Numbered from the stretch's first letter, positions 1-14,100 are shown. The stretch is DNA of 64,000 nt from Phyto melanocephala (GCA_941918925.1 OW799237.1:12443201-12507200), one strand, 5' to 3'. The notes: a model not told the origin generated them from the sequence alone. Numbers and translations are program-made.

Positions 1-152
1 AAAGTCATTATAAAGATAATGAAACGTATTTGTATGTACATATGTTTATTCGTATTTCATATTAATGAAATGAATAGTGATATAAACAATTGTTATTGCA
101 TGACTACACGTTGTGAAGGGTATATAAGATTCGACATGGCCACTTACTGGTT
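1..152 (+). repeat. 3' end of the dispersed CCCTTCAC/GTGAAGGG repeat family, cut by window edge
   Basis: The segment carries the family's right end: a gatacaaac-like stretch, then TTGCATGACTACACGTTGTG, then GAAGGGTATATAAGATTCG. The palindrome that follows (normally ATTCGGCACGGCCGAAT) is decayed to TTCGACATGGCC, and the end is CTTACTGG instead of CTTACTTGTT. The left part lies outside the window. Another copy begins only about 50 bases later. Confidence 0.75.
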
Positions 153-204
153 AAAATTATATATATTTTCTGTAACATATATTTAAAAAAGTCAAACTCA
201 TTTT

Positions 205-1001
205 TATACCCTTCACACAGTGAAAAAGGGTATATATAGGTTTGTCATTCCGTGTGAAATTTCTACAATTTTCATTTCCGACCCCATAAAGTATATATTT
301 TCTGAAAGCTTATGAATAGGGGAGTCGATTAAGCCCTGTCAGTCTGTCCGTCTGTCCGTCTGTCCGTGTGTATGTTGAAATCAACTTTTTGAAGCCCCCC
401 GACATAGGTTGGACCCGGGTAAGGTATTAAAATATCAGAAATATTCGGGAGTAGATCGGTATTGAAAATCAGAAACATCGGTTCATAAACAACTGAGATA
501 TGAGCAAAAACCCACGACCACCTCGATTTTCTTTTCACAAAAACAACATTACAACAACAACATACATACATACAAACATGTATACTGGTTAGGGAAAACG
601 TGGCATCGAATCCCAACTGAGCCAAAAAAATTTTTTTTTTAATTTTTAAAAAATTTTATTTTTAAATTTTCAAAAATTTTTTTTTTTTATTTTTTTTTTA
701 ATTTTTTTTTTATTTTTTATTTTTTATTTAATATATTATATATATTTTTATTATTTTTTTTTTAATTTTTTTTTTTTTTAATTTTTTTTAATATTTTTTT
801 TTGTTTTATATTTATTATATATGTATATAATAATTTTTTTTTTTAATTTTTTTTTTTTAAATTTTTTTTTTTAATTTTTTTTTATTTTTTTTTTTTTGTT
901 TTTTTTTAACATACATACGTGAATTTACTGTTATTGCATGACTACACGTTGTGAAGGGTATATAAGATTCGGCACGGCCGAATATAGCGCTTTTACTTGT
1001 T
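205..1001 (+). repeat. Dispersed non-autonomous repeat, copy A
   Basis: The left end TATACCCTTCACACAG and right end CTTACTTGTT match copies near 19.3, 26.1 and 47.6 kb. Order of parts: a TATA-like GGGTATATATAGG, a shared block with CCGACCCCATAAAG, a CTGTCCGT tandem near 335-365, ACGACCACCTCGATTTT, a CAACAA/CATACA microsatellite, a tRNA-promoter-like module (600-625), about 270 bases of T-rich tract, and the terminal hairpin ATTCGGCACGGCCGAAT. Sub-terminal ACCCTTCACA and TGTGAAGGGT are inverted. There is no clear target duplication and no coding capacity. The hairpin, internal microsatellites and T-rich targets resemble Helentron-associated (DINE/HINE) elements, but the class is not proven. 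Confidence 0.8.
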
Positions 1002-3874
1002 AGAACTTTCATTTAAAAAAATTATAAGTTCGCACTTGCCAGTTTGGTATTAAATAGATTATAATCTCGTTTAAAATTTATCAAAAATAATATTAATTAA
1101 TGTTATAAATGATTTTTATAATATTTTTAATTGCTTTTAATGTCACACAATATGTTGGTCATCGAAAAGGATACCAGTCTTTATAATGCAAGGTTGAACT
1201 AAATACAGTTTTAAAAGATTGAAAATGAACAATATATAGGTAGGTAGGAAAGGAGGATGCAGAAAGCAGTATCTGCCACCTACACCCACACTCGGAGACC
1301 AATAAGAACAATATATACATAAGAATAAATTTTTGAAATAAATTAAACAAAAAACAGTTGAACTAAAATGAAAACTTCTACATTTTTAAATAACATATCT
1401 TGTAAGAAATCCCCTTTCATAAATATGTTGGCTTGTGTGTGTTTATGTTTGGAACAGTTAGTGCAAGATGAGGTAGCAAAATCTCTAAATTTGTCCATTA
1501 GCGTGACTTTGTTGGCATTATGCCTTTGGGGCCTTCAATCCTTCATCAATAAGCCAAACATTTGTTTTTCGTTTATTTATTGTTTTCTTTTCCTTTTTTT
1601 CTTGTGTTTTTTAGTTTTCAACTTTATTTCAAACTGTCAGCTTTAGTATAATAAAATACAATATATCAAGTACTAGTATCATACATACATATGTACGTAC
1701 ATGTATCCCCATATGCATTATAGTAATACGTACTTTGCGTTAAGGCGGCTTTTCGAATGTAGAAGATAATTTGCCTCAAAGTGGAGAGGAGATTTTATTT
1801 TTGTGTGTGTGTGTGTTTATGTGGGCTGTGATTTAAATGTTAAGCTGGGCCTTAATGCTTGGTTGATGTGTGTGGTCTAAACCTGGGTGGTCCTCTATTT
1901 GGTTCATTGCGTTATTGCTGCCAAGCTGTTGTTGTGTTATTATGTGGTTTGTGGTTTTAGCTTCTCATCATCATCGTCATCATCAGTTCATAGTTGTTGA
2001 TGCTTTTTAAAGCGTAATTTAGTTGTTATTATTGTTGTCGTTGGTATTTAAAAGCGTTAGTTCATTTGTAGTTAACATGACCAATTTCTATTGGATTCTA
2101 GTTTAAAATTTACAACAAAAAAAATACTAAATGATAAAAATATTTAAATGACTAAATTTTACTCCTACGAAATATATCTGACATTTGTTTAGGAATTCAA
2201 GCTGTACTTAAGTACGTATGTTAAAGCAATATTTACATTAAATTTGGAATATTCAGAAAAGTCATCACTTGAAGTATGTTTTATTATATTTAAATTTGCA
2301 CTTAAGGCGCGAATTTCGATATTCTGTTTTATTATATTTTAAATTCTTACACACAACAAAAATCGAAAACCACAAATTTAAATTAGATTTACCCAGAAAA
2401 CAGAAAATCACTTTCATTGCCAATCGAATGGTTCAGTTCCTGCAATCGAACTTTTTACTTGTGATTATAAAATTTCTATTGCAAGAATCAAAATTTATTA
2501 GTGCTGACACATTCTTATAGTCCGAAACGAAATTCTGTAGATATAACTGTAAAATTTTACTATCACAACTAAACAATGCGATTGGCAACAATTGCGGTTC
2601 TCACAACCGATATTGTTTTCTCTGTATACAAAAATTCTGAATATCATGTTTTATCAAAAGCAGAAGTTTTTAAATAAATGAGCGTAAGTAAGTGTAGTAT
2701 AAAGAGTTGGTATCATTAATACAACTTTAAATATAACCCTCGGCTAACAACAATTGTTTCGTTAGGTAGTCAGTTACTGTTTACATCAGCCAAAACGTAT
2801 TTTTGCCCATATTTATTAAAACAGTTCCTCTTCAATATAATTAATTATTTATGTATGCGCAAGTATTGTAGTTTTACGGCACAAATTAATGGAAAGAAGT
2901 ATATAACGAATTAACAAACATTTAGGTGAATTTGTTAAATGTGTTAGTATAAAGTGGTAAAATAACAATTTTATAAAATACATATAAGATTTTACAAACA
3001 TTTTGAAACAAGCATGGGCTTAACCGATTTTTTTACATAAAGAATTTTTTACAATAATAGATAAATATAAGGAATTTTTTACAAAAATAAGGGTACTCAC
3101 AAAGGGTAGTACAAACTGTGCAGACGATGCAAATTATTGCAAAAATTCACTATTTTTTTAACTCAACAACAAAATGTATGCATTTGCATTTTGCTTCACT
3201 TTACTTCATTTGAACTATAAAAAGCTTGAGCAAATTGACTGTGTATATATGCTCAGAAGTAAATAAATGACAACTGCTGTTTTTGACATTTCGACCGCCA
3301 TTAATTTTTTGTAAAAGAAAACGAAAACAACAAAATATTTCTTTTAGTAACAATAAAACGATTTGTTCAGTCGTTACTCTGACAACACCGGCTGAAATAA
3401 ATATTTTTTTCGAATAAAAAAAGGACGCTCACGATCTGCCATAATATGCACAGCAAATTTGCACAGGTTCAATCGTGAGTAACCTTATTATTAATTAATT
3501 AATAATTATTATTATTGTTTATAAAAACTCACAAATTGCTGACATACAATTTTTACTCTTTAGTGCTACCGGATGAGAAGCACGCAACTAAATATAAAAA
3601 CTACTTTCTGCTTTCATTTACATATAAATTTTATTTTTGTAGTTTCCTGTATAATAATAGGTATTAATACAATTTTTTCTATATTTAACAAACAAAGAGT
3701 GCCAATGTTATGCATTAGCTTACAAAAATTTTTCTTAATCAACACTTCTTTTCGTAAGCAAGTAAGTTCTGAAACAAAAATTAACTTATTCATCGTTTAT
3801 ATGCAAAAAATCTTATTACAATAATTATAATTGCAATTAAGACGTACGTGTAAACGTTGTACACAACAGTTATA
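1002..3874. other. Non-coding AT-rich stretch
   Basis: I see no gene. Short open frames lack domain signatures and run through low-complexity DNA. The 1740-2060 part is less AT-rich and holds two Ci/Gli-type sites, listed separately. Confidence 0.6.
1869..1892 (-). promoter_or_regulatory. Paired candidate Ci/Gli binding sites
   Basis: TGGGTGGTC at 1884-1892 is a perfect match to the Ci/Gli 9-mer (GACCACCCA on the minus strand). TGTGTGGTC at 1869-1877 differs at one base. Both lie in the same orientation, 15 bases apart. The sequence match is seen directly; function is inferred. Confidence 0.45.
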
Positions 3875-4491
3875 AAGGGTGGTTAATTTTTAAGGGCCGA
3901 TGTTGAATGTGAACCACACCTAAATGTCAAGTTTTTTTTCTGCATTTTATTTGACATTTCTCAATTTCAGACTAATTCAATTTGAACCATGGAAAGATAC
4001 ACAATCGAGCAACGCGTTAAAGTTATTCAGGATTATTATGAAAATGGGTGTTCAGATCAAAATGCATTACGTGCACTTCGTGACTCTTTAGGTCAACATA
4101 ATTGTTCAAATTCTTCCACAAGCGGGATAATTGTGAAAAGTATTTAAATTTCAGCAAAACAGGTCTGTATGAAATGTGAAAACATCTGTGAATGCCTTCT
4201 TAGTTCGTTGAACGGAAAACATTGCTGTAGTGTGGCAAAAAAACAGTCAACCTCGACTCATCATAGTTCCCAACAATTAAACATCAACATTGTCATTGAA
4301 AATTTGGACCATCGGATGGTGGTGTGCCGCCGAAGTCGCGGCGGCCATTTGGCCGATATTTTGTTTCATACATAATTGAACCATACTTCATACTTCATAC
4401 TTCATCATAATAATAGGAAATGACAGTAATTTCCTAAAATATTTGTGTTTTATTCAAAACCAAAATCGGCCCTTAATATTGAACCACCCTT
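3875..4491 (+). mobile_element. Internally deleted mariner-type DNA transposon with TA target duplication
   Basis: The terminal inverted repeats start AAGGGTGGTT and share AAGGGCCGAT about 15 bases further in; the right end reads ATCGGCCCTT then AACCACCCTT. Both sides are flanked by TA (3873-3874 and 4492-4493), as expected for the IS630-Tc1-mariner superfamily. At 617 bases it is far too short for a full transposase. It keeps a start and an end of the transposase frame, listed separately. It is non-autonomous and looks like an internal-deletion derivative. Confidence 0.85.
3989..4375 (+). pseudogene. Transposase remnant (mariner-type), N- and C-terminal pieces
   Basis: Bases 3989-4147 encode a 52-residue start, MERYTIEQRVKVIQDYYENG and onward, which is the helix-turn-helix beginning typical of one insect Tc1/mariner-like transposase group. 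It ends at a premature TAA. Bases 4327-4375, in another frame, encode the family's characteristic C-terminus RRSRGGHLADILFHT followed by stop. The catalytic DDE core is absent. This is a dead deletion derivative of the same group as the fragment near 7.6-8.1 kb. Confidence 0.8.
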
Positions 4492-4493
4492 TA

Positions 4494-7400
4494 AAAAAAA
4501 GATCATAAAAAAACATTTTTATGCATAAAGATTTCAAAAATTTGTTCAAAAATTTTGTTTAAATAAAAAAAAAATAAAAAAAAATTCTTTCATACATTTA
4601 TCGAATGAATTTATTAAATATGTAAACAATACACAATTCATTTAAAATTGTTTATTAATTTTATATATGTACATAAACCTGGATATTTCTATGGCAATTT
4701 AAATTTGTTTTAATCTCGTTTTTGAACAATAGCAACTCCCATACCGCCAAATAATGCTAATGTTTATCTTAATAGTTTATGGTTTTTATTATTAATTAAA
4801 TAATTAAAATAATTCTTTTTATAGTCACATAAACATACACACATACATATGTATGTTTAAAAACTGTAGGTAGTTTATGACCACCCAGGGTTTTTATTTT
4901 TATTATTGTTTTTTATAGTTCTTAATTGATTTTAATAGCAAAATTATGATAAACCATAAATTTAGTAATAATAATTTTTAAGAAATAACTATTAAAGTTT
5001 GATTAAAAAACAAATAATAATAATAAACAAAAACCAATCGTTATTTTAATAGTTATGTATTTTTCAGTATCTGATTGTTTTCATTTTATCTAATGTCCTG
5101 TTTAAGGTCCGGTAGTTCTGTCCGTCTTCATCTCTAAGAAATAGTTACTTAAAGTGCTTTCAGACGGTATATATGTTTGTCGTGTAAGCCCTTTGAAACA
5201 GTGCTTGTATGAAAAACATATGTAAAAGCGTATTATTAAAGCGTGTTGATCTGAAATCAATAGTTTTTGACAAAATAGAAAAAACAAAATCAATTAACGA
5301 AAAAGTTGGCATATAGTACAATATTTTTAAATTTGCCTGTTTATTTAAAAAAAAAATTTTTTTTATTTTTTTTTTTTTTGTGGACAATGTATTAATAAAA
5401 TCGCATAAAAAAAAAAATATTGAAAATTTATACACCAAAATTAACGCTCAAAAATAGTTAATGCAAACCAAAATTTCCATGTGCAAAAGATAGTTGCTGC
5501 TTGGGTGCAAAAATTTTTCAGATTTTCAGCATTGTAGAGATCCGTCTGTTTTGAAGCCTACTACTTTACTAGACAGTGATACACCAGAACCACCTTACCG
5601 TTTCTTCAAAAGTTTAATGATAATCACTATCATAATAATAAATATTATAAAAATTGTTTTTTTATTATTTAGAAAAAATTGGGATTTCCCGGGATTTTTA
5701 AAATTGATTCCGGGATTCGGGATTTGTAAAAATTACGATCGCGTTTGATTGTCATAATTTTTCCCCGGATTCGCCATAAGCTCGAAATCCGTTTACTTCA
5801 ACGATATGTAGGTACAACGAACAGAGATGGAAAACTTAGTAGTTTTATTATTATGTTGAACAAAAATTTTGACTTCCACCTTAAAAAAATACTTAATGTT
5901 CCAGTACCGTTCCTCTGATACCAATTTAGTGTGGCAAATTATTAAATAACATTTAAAAAAAATCAGTTTTTTTTTGTATTTGTAATATTTTCAGTATCTT
6001 AAAACTAATAGAAATCGTAATCACCGTAACAAAACTAATATTTTGTACTAAATCGGCACTTTGATTTCACAGCTGGTAGTTGTTACTCCCAACTTTCTTT
6101 TATACAAAATTTGATCTAAATGACCTAGATTTTAGTTTATTATATTTTTTTCAAAAAAAAACCTCTATACAGTATATGTATGTATGTACATACTAAAATT
6201 TACTAAAAAATTGCAGATTCACAAATGACCATATCCAAAGTTGTCAGGTGTAAAACGAAGCACAAAAAATAATCATTAGCAGAAAAAAGTTGATTTCAAT
6301 TCACATTGGACACACACTTTGAACAATGTTGACTTTAAAATAAAAGATAAATGATGAGAAGAACAAATTGTTGTTAACACTTGCAAAAAAAAAAAGAAAA
6401 CATAAATCAGAAAATTTAATAAAGACATTTACAGCATCAACAGGTAGCTTCATGCCAAATCATACAACAAACGTTTGATTGTTGAAGAAAATAAGGTGTC
6501 GGTATGATTTTATAACACTTTGATGTTTGGAAAGAATTAGAGCGCAAAGAATTTGTTGATGAAATAATTAAAGGAAATGACTTAAATTACAAATAATTGC
6601 AGAGAATTTTTTTTGTTGGGAGTAGACAAAAAAGAACCCAAAAAAGAGAAATTTTAACGGAAATTGAAATTTTTAAATAACTTGTATGTTTTTTAATATA
6701 AGAAAAAAAAATAATTCGAAATATTAAAAAGAATTTGAAAATATTGTTTGACGAAATTTATTTCCAAAATTCTAAATCAAAAAAAAAAAAAAATTTTCAT
6801 AGAACGTTCAGGTTTTATTGAGGTTAAATTGGATACAATTTTAAAATAGTAAAATAGTAACTTCACTTTAGTTATAAAAATCCCTTTTACATTCGCCTTA
6901 AAAAATTGTTCATCAGATTTTTTTTTTTGTAAGTGCATTTATATATGATTATAATTATAAATTATTTTTGTTTTTATTTCCATACCCGACAAACATGTGT
7001 GTAAGTAATTTTAAATAAATATAAATAATAAAGTCGAAAAAGTCAGTTGTAAGAAAAACAAACTCCCAGCAGGAATTCAATGTAAGTCATTCAAAACAAA
7101 ACAAATATCAATCCATCTTTAGTTGTTTTTTTCTCTTTAGGCATTCTTCATTTCTTCGTTTTATTTCTTTTATTTTTCTGTGTTCATTTGGACAAGCAAA
7201 AAAAGTATATTTGAAAAATGTCTTCATTAGTCTTGTTATAAATGATGTTTTCTATTGAAGTTTATATCGTTTTTTTTTTTTGTTTCTTTAAAGACAAGAG
7301 CTAAAAATTCTAGGCAAGGACTGTCAAGAATATAAGAAACAAATATTATTTTCTGAGAATGCACGAAATGTTTTAAGCGGATTATTAAAAAAAAGTAGGA

Positions 7401-7619
7401 GGTTTCCAGTGTTTATAAGTCAAAAGCCTACATTCACCAGTACAAACGTATAAATGCATACATACATATATTTATGTAAATACTACAAACGCATTTTTCT
7501 AGATTATTTCTAGATTGATTAAAATTAAAACAGCCTTAAATGTTTAACGTGCTAATGGTAAAATATATGTGAGTAATGAAATTTATTTGTTACAAGAGAA
7601 TTTAAAAGATTATAATTCT
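4494..7619. other. Non-coding AT-rich stretch
   Basis: No gene recognised. It contains one perfect Ci/Gli 9-mer (listed) and, at about 5681-5727, a local run of GGGATT-containing words (fccGGGATT-type) that may be a remnant of an unidentified transposon. Confidence 0.55.
4879..4887 (+). promoter_or_regulatory. Candidate Ci/Gli binding site
   Basis: GACCACCCA is a perfect Ci/Gli consensus 9-mer. It is one of five in the gene-free left third of the window. Confidence 0.35.
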
Positions 7620-8120
7620 TCTGAGCTTAATATCGCCTTGTCAAAGAATTTATGTCAGCAAATTAACATTTCATATTTTGTGAAAAAAAAACTATCATCA
7701 TCTCATAAGTTTTACACGTGCAACACAGCCGAAGTCCTGTTGAAACTAAATGTTGCCAATATCCTCCTCTTGAAATTTTGTGAACAAAAATTCGTTTAAC
7801 ATGCCGATAACGGTCGCCATTGACTACGGCCAGTCCTTGCTCATTTTCGAAGAAAAATGGCCCAATTATGCCTCTGGACCAAAATCCGCACCAAAAAGTG
7901 ACTCGTTTTGGGTGTATCGGATTTTCAATGTATGCGTGCGGGTTTTATGTGCCCCAAATGCGAAAATTTTGCTTGTTTACATACCCGCCAAGATCAAAAT
8001 GAGCTTCATCTGAAAAGATGATTTTTTTCTGGCAAAACGGCCAAAGTAATGTCGCAATATTTCCCAGCATTGTTCAAGCGTATACGCAACCATATTCGTT
8101 CAGCAGAAGAATAAAACTAA
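7620..8120 (-). pseudogene. Degenerate mariner-type transposase fragment
   Basis: Read on the minus strand from about 8050 leftwards, the translation gives KIIFSDEAHFDLGGYVNKQN, FRIWGT, a stop, NPHAYIENPIHPKRVTFWCG, then IIGPFFFENEQGLAVVNGDR. After a frame change comes MLNEFLFTKFQEEDIGNI, a stop and FQQD. This is the DDE core of the insect Tc1/mariner-like group, including the SDEAHF and FQQD motifs around catalytic aspartates. At least two in-frame stops and a frameshift inactivate it. No clear terminal repeats were found. Confidence 0.85.
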
Positions 8121-11100
8121 TTATCTGTCAAATCAGACATGAGCTAAGTGTTACCATTCACGAAATAAGCACTAGTTGAACAAAAACGTTAGATGGCGGA
8201 CCCTTTATATTTAAAAAAAAGTGCTAAATATATGTTGTCATAAATTTATAAAAATTTAAAAATGAAATTAAAAAAATTGTACATATTGTTTGTTTTAAAC
8301 TACGTTAAATAAAATAGACAATACGATACTTAGGATACCTTATCAATTCACCAAATACATATATATATTTTTTATTTTTATTTTTTTTTTCTAAACGTCA
8401 TTTCACATTCTTTTTTAAGCAAAATTTTTTTCACAATCCTTAATATTCTCTTTATAACAATTTTAAATATGACATAAAATATTAGCACTAATTAACTATG
8501 TATATTATTTTCTTAACGATTTTTGTTTTCTTTTTTGTTAACCACCCATTAAGTAAGCACATTTTGCAGAAAGCCTACGTTAAAGGCAAATAAAACAGAA
8601 AATTGATATTCTTCGAAACACCTCCACGTTGGATGCGATATTATGGAAAATGTGAAATATGCAAATATGTATTGTAAATAATAAAAGTAATAACAAAAAA
8701 AGAGCTTAAAAATTATGCAAACAAACATTTAAACTAACACACTATTTTTAGTACATATTACGGTTTATGTTAATTTACAAAATTGTAAATATTTGCTAAA
8801 TGCAAATATGAGTGAAGTATACAGACAGGTACAACAGCTATGGATAAACATACACAATCATTTACCAATCAAAGTAACAATGTTGCCACATTAAGGAGTT
8901 GCAAGTTTAACTGTAACTAAGAAATAACGGTCAATAAATTCTTTATCTAACTCTACGTCTCAATTAGCCATCGATTTGTGCACACAAAAACAAAACATCC
9001 ACAAAGCAACTGTCAAAAATGTTTTCATATTCTTTGATACGATGAAAACTTATAAAAGGTATTTTGTTGCTGCTTTATTGTGTTGTCTCGTTTTTTTTAT
9101 ATTGAAAATGCACAAGATTAATCCACACAACACCAATTCATGTTCGGACAAAAAATTTATCATTGTCGAAACAAATCGGTGGGTAATGAAGACACTATGT
9201 CCCCTTTCACGAATAAGAAATTGTAAAACAGACGGATTTCCTTTTCTTTTTTAAAATTTGCTAAGCCGAGCCGTCTGTAATATTTTTAAGCCGCCCCTCC
9301 AATATTCGTATAAAAATTAAGCAAAATCTGCTATTTAAATTTGATATATCACACTTAGTTCTGAACGGTCGTTCACAACAGTTATATTTTTGATGTTATT
9401 ATATTAGAACATTTGAATTTAGGACACTTTCTGAATATGTATAGTAATTGTATATTCTGTGAATTCATAGTATTCTTAAAAAAAATACAAAATTGTCTGG
9501 TAACACTGTTAGTTAAGAACCGTATAAAATTGTACAAATGTTTATTGAAGGCATTTATTAAGCCGGCATGAAAATGATTTTCTTTAACCCTCAATTGTAT
9601 GATTTTTAATTTTCAACACTATAACCTAATAAAATTTCAATCATATTTAAAATATGAGGAAGATTACAACTTGATCATAATTTTACACAAACATTTAAAT
9701 TATATATTCGTTTGTTATAGAGATTTTAACAAGAATTTAAAATTACAATTACGATTGTGATTTATAATTTACCCCCAGATTATTATCAACTTAGGAATGG
9801 CCTTTTAAGGACGCCCGCAACAGTTTCTAATCTAAAATAAGAACGGTCGAAGAAAAAAATATTTGGTAATTGTTACTACAAATAGAGTTGTCAATACAAA
9901 TCAAACTATTAGCAAAGTATGTAGAGAGCGAACTGTGATAAACAAACAAGCTCTTTTTCGATTTTTGGTGACTTTTTTCTATATTTCTCATTTGTGTTAT
10001 TCTTATTATATTTTATTTTTTATATATTTTATTTTTTAAGTATCAACTGCTTTTTGAAAGAATTAAAATGCTTAAAAATGTCATGACATTGAAAATGATC
10101 GTGAAACACAGCAGGTTATGATTAAAAAAGTTTTAGCGATTTTTCCCTTAAACGTTTTTTCCAAAACCTAGCATATCTCTGTACATATATGTTTGCTTAT
10201 AAGTTTGTAAGTACGTATTAAAATGCGACAAATTTGTGTACGTTGCATGTTTTTAATCTGTCGCACATCACACGGTTAACGCATGCGTACATACTTTAAT
10301 ACTTAAAAGCTAAACAATATTGAAGTCACACATCACACACATCATCACAAAAAACAAATATACTGATAGCAAACACCACCTTTCTTAAATAAACAAACGA
10401 GGGTAAGCGAAAAAGTCTTCATAAACAATAAAAGTTATAATATGCTTGTTTGGCGTTTTGCTTTTAAAATAATATGGCAACTGAAATACCGTGCCAGCGA
10501 CGCTTAGAGCCAGTTTACATGGAGGGAAATCTCGCTTGCGTTCTGTTTTTGTTTCTTTTCATAAATCTGTGACTTTTTGACGGTCAATTGACTAATTCCT
10601 TTCATCCCTTTATTCGTAAAAACGATTGCCATATGCTAACTAATTGATATTTTGTTAAAAGTATCAGTTTAAAACCTTTGATACACTATCTCTGTCATTG
10701 TCCTGCGTTTAGGCATATTAGACGCGAGAATTTTACAGTGGATACTATGCCAAATTTGGAGTACCTGGGGAACTCGAACTGGAAATCCATAAGGAATTAC
10801 ATTGAGGGGACTGAGTTCTTGGGCTAGTCCGATATTTATTGGAAAATTTTGATTATGGTTCTTGTTTGGGAATTCCGATTCCCACATGAAGCGCACCATA
10901 TGCCAACTGGGCATAAGTGTATACCTGTAATAAGTTTGGGCTTTTAATGCCCCTTCTTTTCAACCTAACCTAACCTAACCTAAAACCATTTATAAAAGCA
11001 AATTCAAACAAATTATTTGAAAAAAAAAAAACAAAAATTGATTTCAAATGAAGGACAGCTATCAAACTTCACCGCAAAACATATTTTTGAGGCACAAAAT

Positions 11101-14100
11101 TCGACATTATTACAGCGATTGAAAAAAAATGTGTGTTGTAGAATTGGGAAAATTAATGTAAATTCGCCTTATCGACGCTCTTGTTTAGGTTTGTCACTTC
11201 AGCGTTAGCGCTTGGAACAACGCTTGCTGTTGGTGTTCCGGATTCGCTGTAAGTTTTCTAACCTGGCAAAATTAAGCGATCTTAGATTAAATTTAATTAA
11301 TGTTTTTTTCTAAAATATAAATGATTTTTCACACAACTCTCGTATGTGAATAAATGCAGCATTTAATCTATAAGAATATTCAATATCTACAATATAAACA
11401 TAAAAAAAGGAAATTCAAACTAAAAAGTAAAGTTTGTAGTGTCAGAGGTATAAATATTTGTTTGTCTCTTTCAATTATGCGCATCACTGGAAAATTATAA
11501 ACAATCTCTTGTGCATATAGTAGATGTTCAATAATGGTTTATGCTTGACTGCATACACTAAAACCGATGCCACCAAGAAAAATCTCTAAATGAATACATA
11601 AATACCTTAGAATATTAATCGTGCGTAGGTGTTTAAAAATAAACAAAAAATATATGTATGTACTCAGCATCTAGAAAAATTATTGAGGCGACATTTTTGT
11701 TCGGTGTATGTAACTTTTGAAGCGTAATATATGATTATGTTGGAGACATAATATAACTCTCGTTTTATGTCGATAGCCAATGTATTGACAGTTTGGTTTG
11801 GATTTCGAAAAGATGGTATTATCGGCCTATTTTGTTGCAAATCACATTCCAATTAACGTCGAGAATGAATTAGATTTTTTTAGAGGAAAGGCCTAAGATT
11901 GGTAGTAGTGTTATCAGGTATCATGTTAGTTATCATCCACGGAGCAGTGATTTCACTCCTCTAGACTTTTGATTACAGAATTCTGCTATAGGAATAATCA
12001 AAAAAAGAAGTTATTTGTGATATAGAACTAGAAACTGTCAACAAAGTCTTAGAGAATAAGACTGACAGAGATCGTGTTCCATAAATAATAGAAAAAGAAA
12101 TAAAGTTTTGCTCATTTTATTAAATTGAATTAATTCTAAATTGTTTTAAAATAAACTTGTATATTTAATATTACAATCTGACATATTTTTAAACCGACTT
12201 ATAGCAGACGATGGTAAATGCTATTAAAATTGCATTACGGGGATTTCAGACTGTTTTGAAAATAATTAAAAAAAAAAATAAAAAATAACATACAGAAATA
12301 AACAACATCATCATTTTAAGCCGGTATTTAAAACAGCAGCTACTGCCTTACCCAGCCAGTGCAACTAAAAGCCGAACGAACAGGCCGAAAGTTTGTGCTT
12401 TTTTTATTCAATTTCAAAAAAATCATCTTTAAAGTTATAAATGTTGATGGGTGTATGGGGTTGGTTTATAAATCGCTTTAGGCTGCCACTGTTCTACGCT
12501 TAATGTGATTTCAACTGCTGTTGATGTCGACGACGATGTGATGTTGTTGTTAATGATGATGGGGTTACAGATGCAGCTGATATGTTATTTATGATGTTCG
12601 AACATCATAATGATCGTATCATAAAAATATTGTGAAAACTTGTGCAATGTGACCGAACAATTAAAATACATACGTACACACATATCTTTTGGTAAAACAA
12701 CTTATTTCGAATTTTAAAATTTTTCAGGAGAGCAAAAAAACAACTAATAAAAAAAAATTTTAATGTGATATTTCTTATATTATAAGTCATGGCAAAGCGG
12801 GGATAAGTGTAAACTAATTAGTATTTTCTTGCACGTGGAAGCATGACAAACATTTTTTCATTCAATTATTAAATATTTCATGAAAGGACAAAAAACAACA
12901 AGAGTTCAAAAAAAAATTAATATAATTGATTTTTTTCTATGGCATATTTATTATCAGTAATCTTGATTCCTTCTTGATACGTGTAAAGATCTTTAACAAT
13001 TGTTAAAGCATGGTTTTTAAATTGTACCCATGATAGTTCTTTGCTTTCAAACTTGTCTTCTTCCGATCTATGCTAGTTTATTCTTGTTGATTTCACTGAA
13101 AACAGGATTTGGCAATGTCTGCGTTGTCCTTCTTGGGATCATGGCCAATTTACTACCATTGTATTCGGCGGACTTCAACATCTGTTGTTAACACGTTGCG
13201 GTAAAAATATTTTCATTTGTTTATAAAAACTTGTAATCTCTTGGATGTTGAGTTTGTAGTACAAAATACTTACACTTATTTCTCATTTTCTACAAAAATT
13301 AAAATATTCGCAAATGTTCTGCATTCCGAGTGATATTAAATCATTCATAATTCTCATTAAAGTGTTATTGTTTTAAAAAAAATGGCTACGAAAATTTCGA
13401 ACGATTTCATTTTGCTCGGAATGCAAAACGCGCAAATATATTATTGTCTGTAAAAATTTATATATTTGGGTCAATTTATATATTTAGGTTAGATTACACC
13501 AACTATTTATGAGGATTACCAGTTAACAATATAACTTCTAGCGAAATACTTCAAATTCATTTACATTTTTTAAAACAGGTTAAAGCAATTTGTTGGTCAC
13601 ATCAAAGTAACAACTCCTCGCAGTGTTGTTGATTGCTGTCTTTCATATTGCCAACGTTTATTATTTACTGGCAAAGTAATATGTTTCAGTATTGTTGTTG
13701 ATAATACTGGCGATGTTTAGGCAAAATTCTACTGCCTACTTCATGGTGGTCAAGTGATATGTTTAATCAACATAAAGCTACTGACTGACTGCTATTTGTT
13801 GTATTGGCGAATATAAACATAAATACAACAAACACTCATGTATGTAGGAAATGGCATAAAATATAGATAAAACTCAGCAGCAAGTATTATTGTTATCAGA
13901 CTGTTACTCTGCAGGCAGTATTTATGTTTATGTTGCTGCAACTTTTTCATGATAACGCCTGCCTACCTACCTATCTGCCAGACTACCAGCCAGGCTAGCT
14001 ACACCAAAGTGTATGTTGTTGGAAAAAATCAAAATTAATAATCAAATATATAATAGAGAATTTTCTTAATGACCATTTCGGCTCATCGATCTTATATTTA

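Noticed and set aside
329..625. 98-codon open frame on the minus strand, with close relatives at 26,546 and 15,127
   Set aside because: It lies wholly inside the dispersed repeat family, runs over microsatellite and T-tract sequence, and its frame is not kept between copies.
7780..8013. Plus-strand open frames around 7.8-8.0 kb
   Set aside because: They are the antisense of a recognisable transposase remnant on the minus strand.
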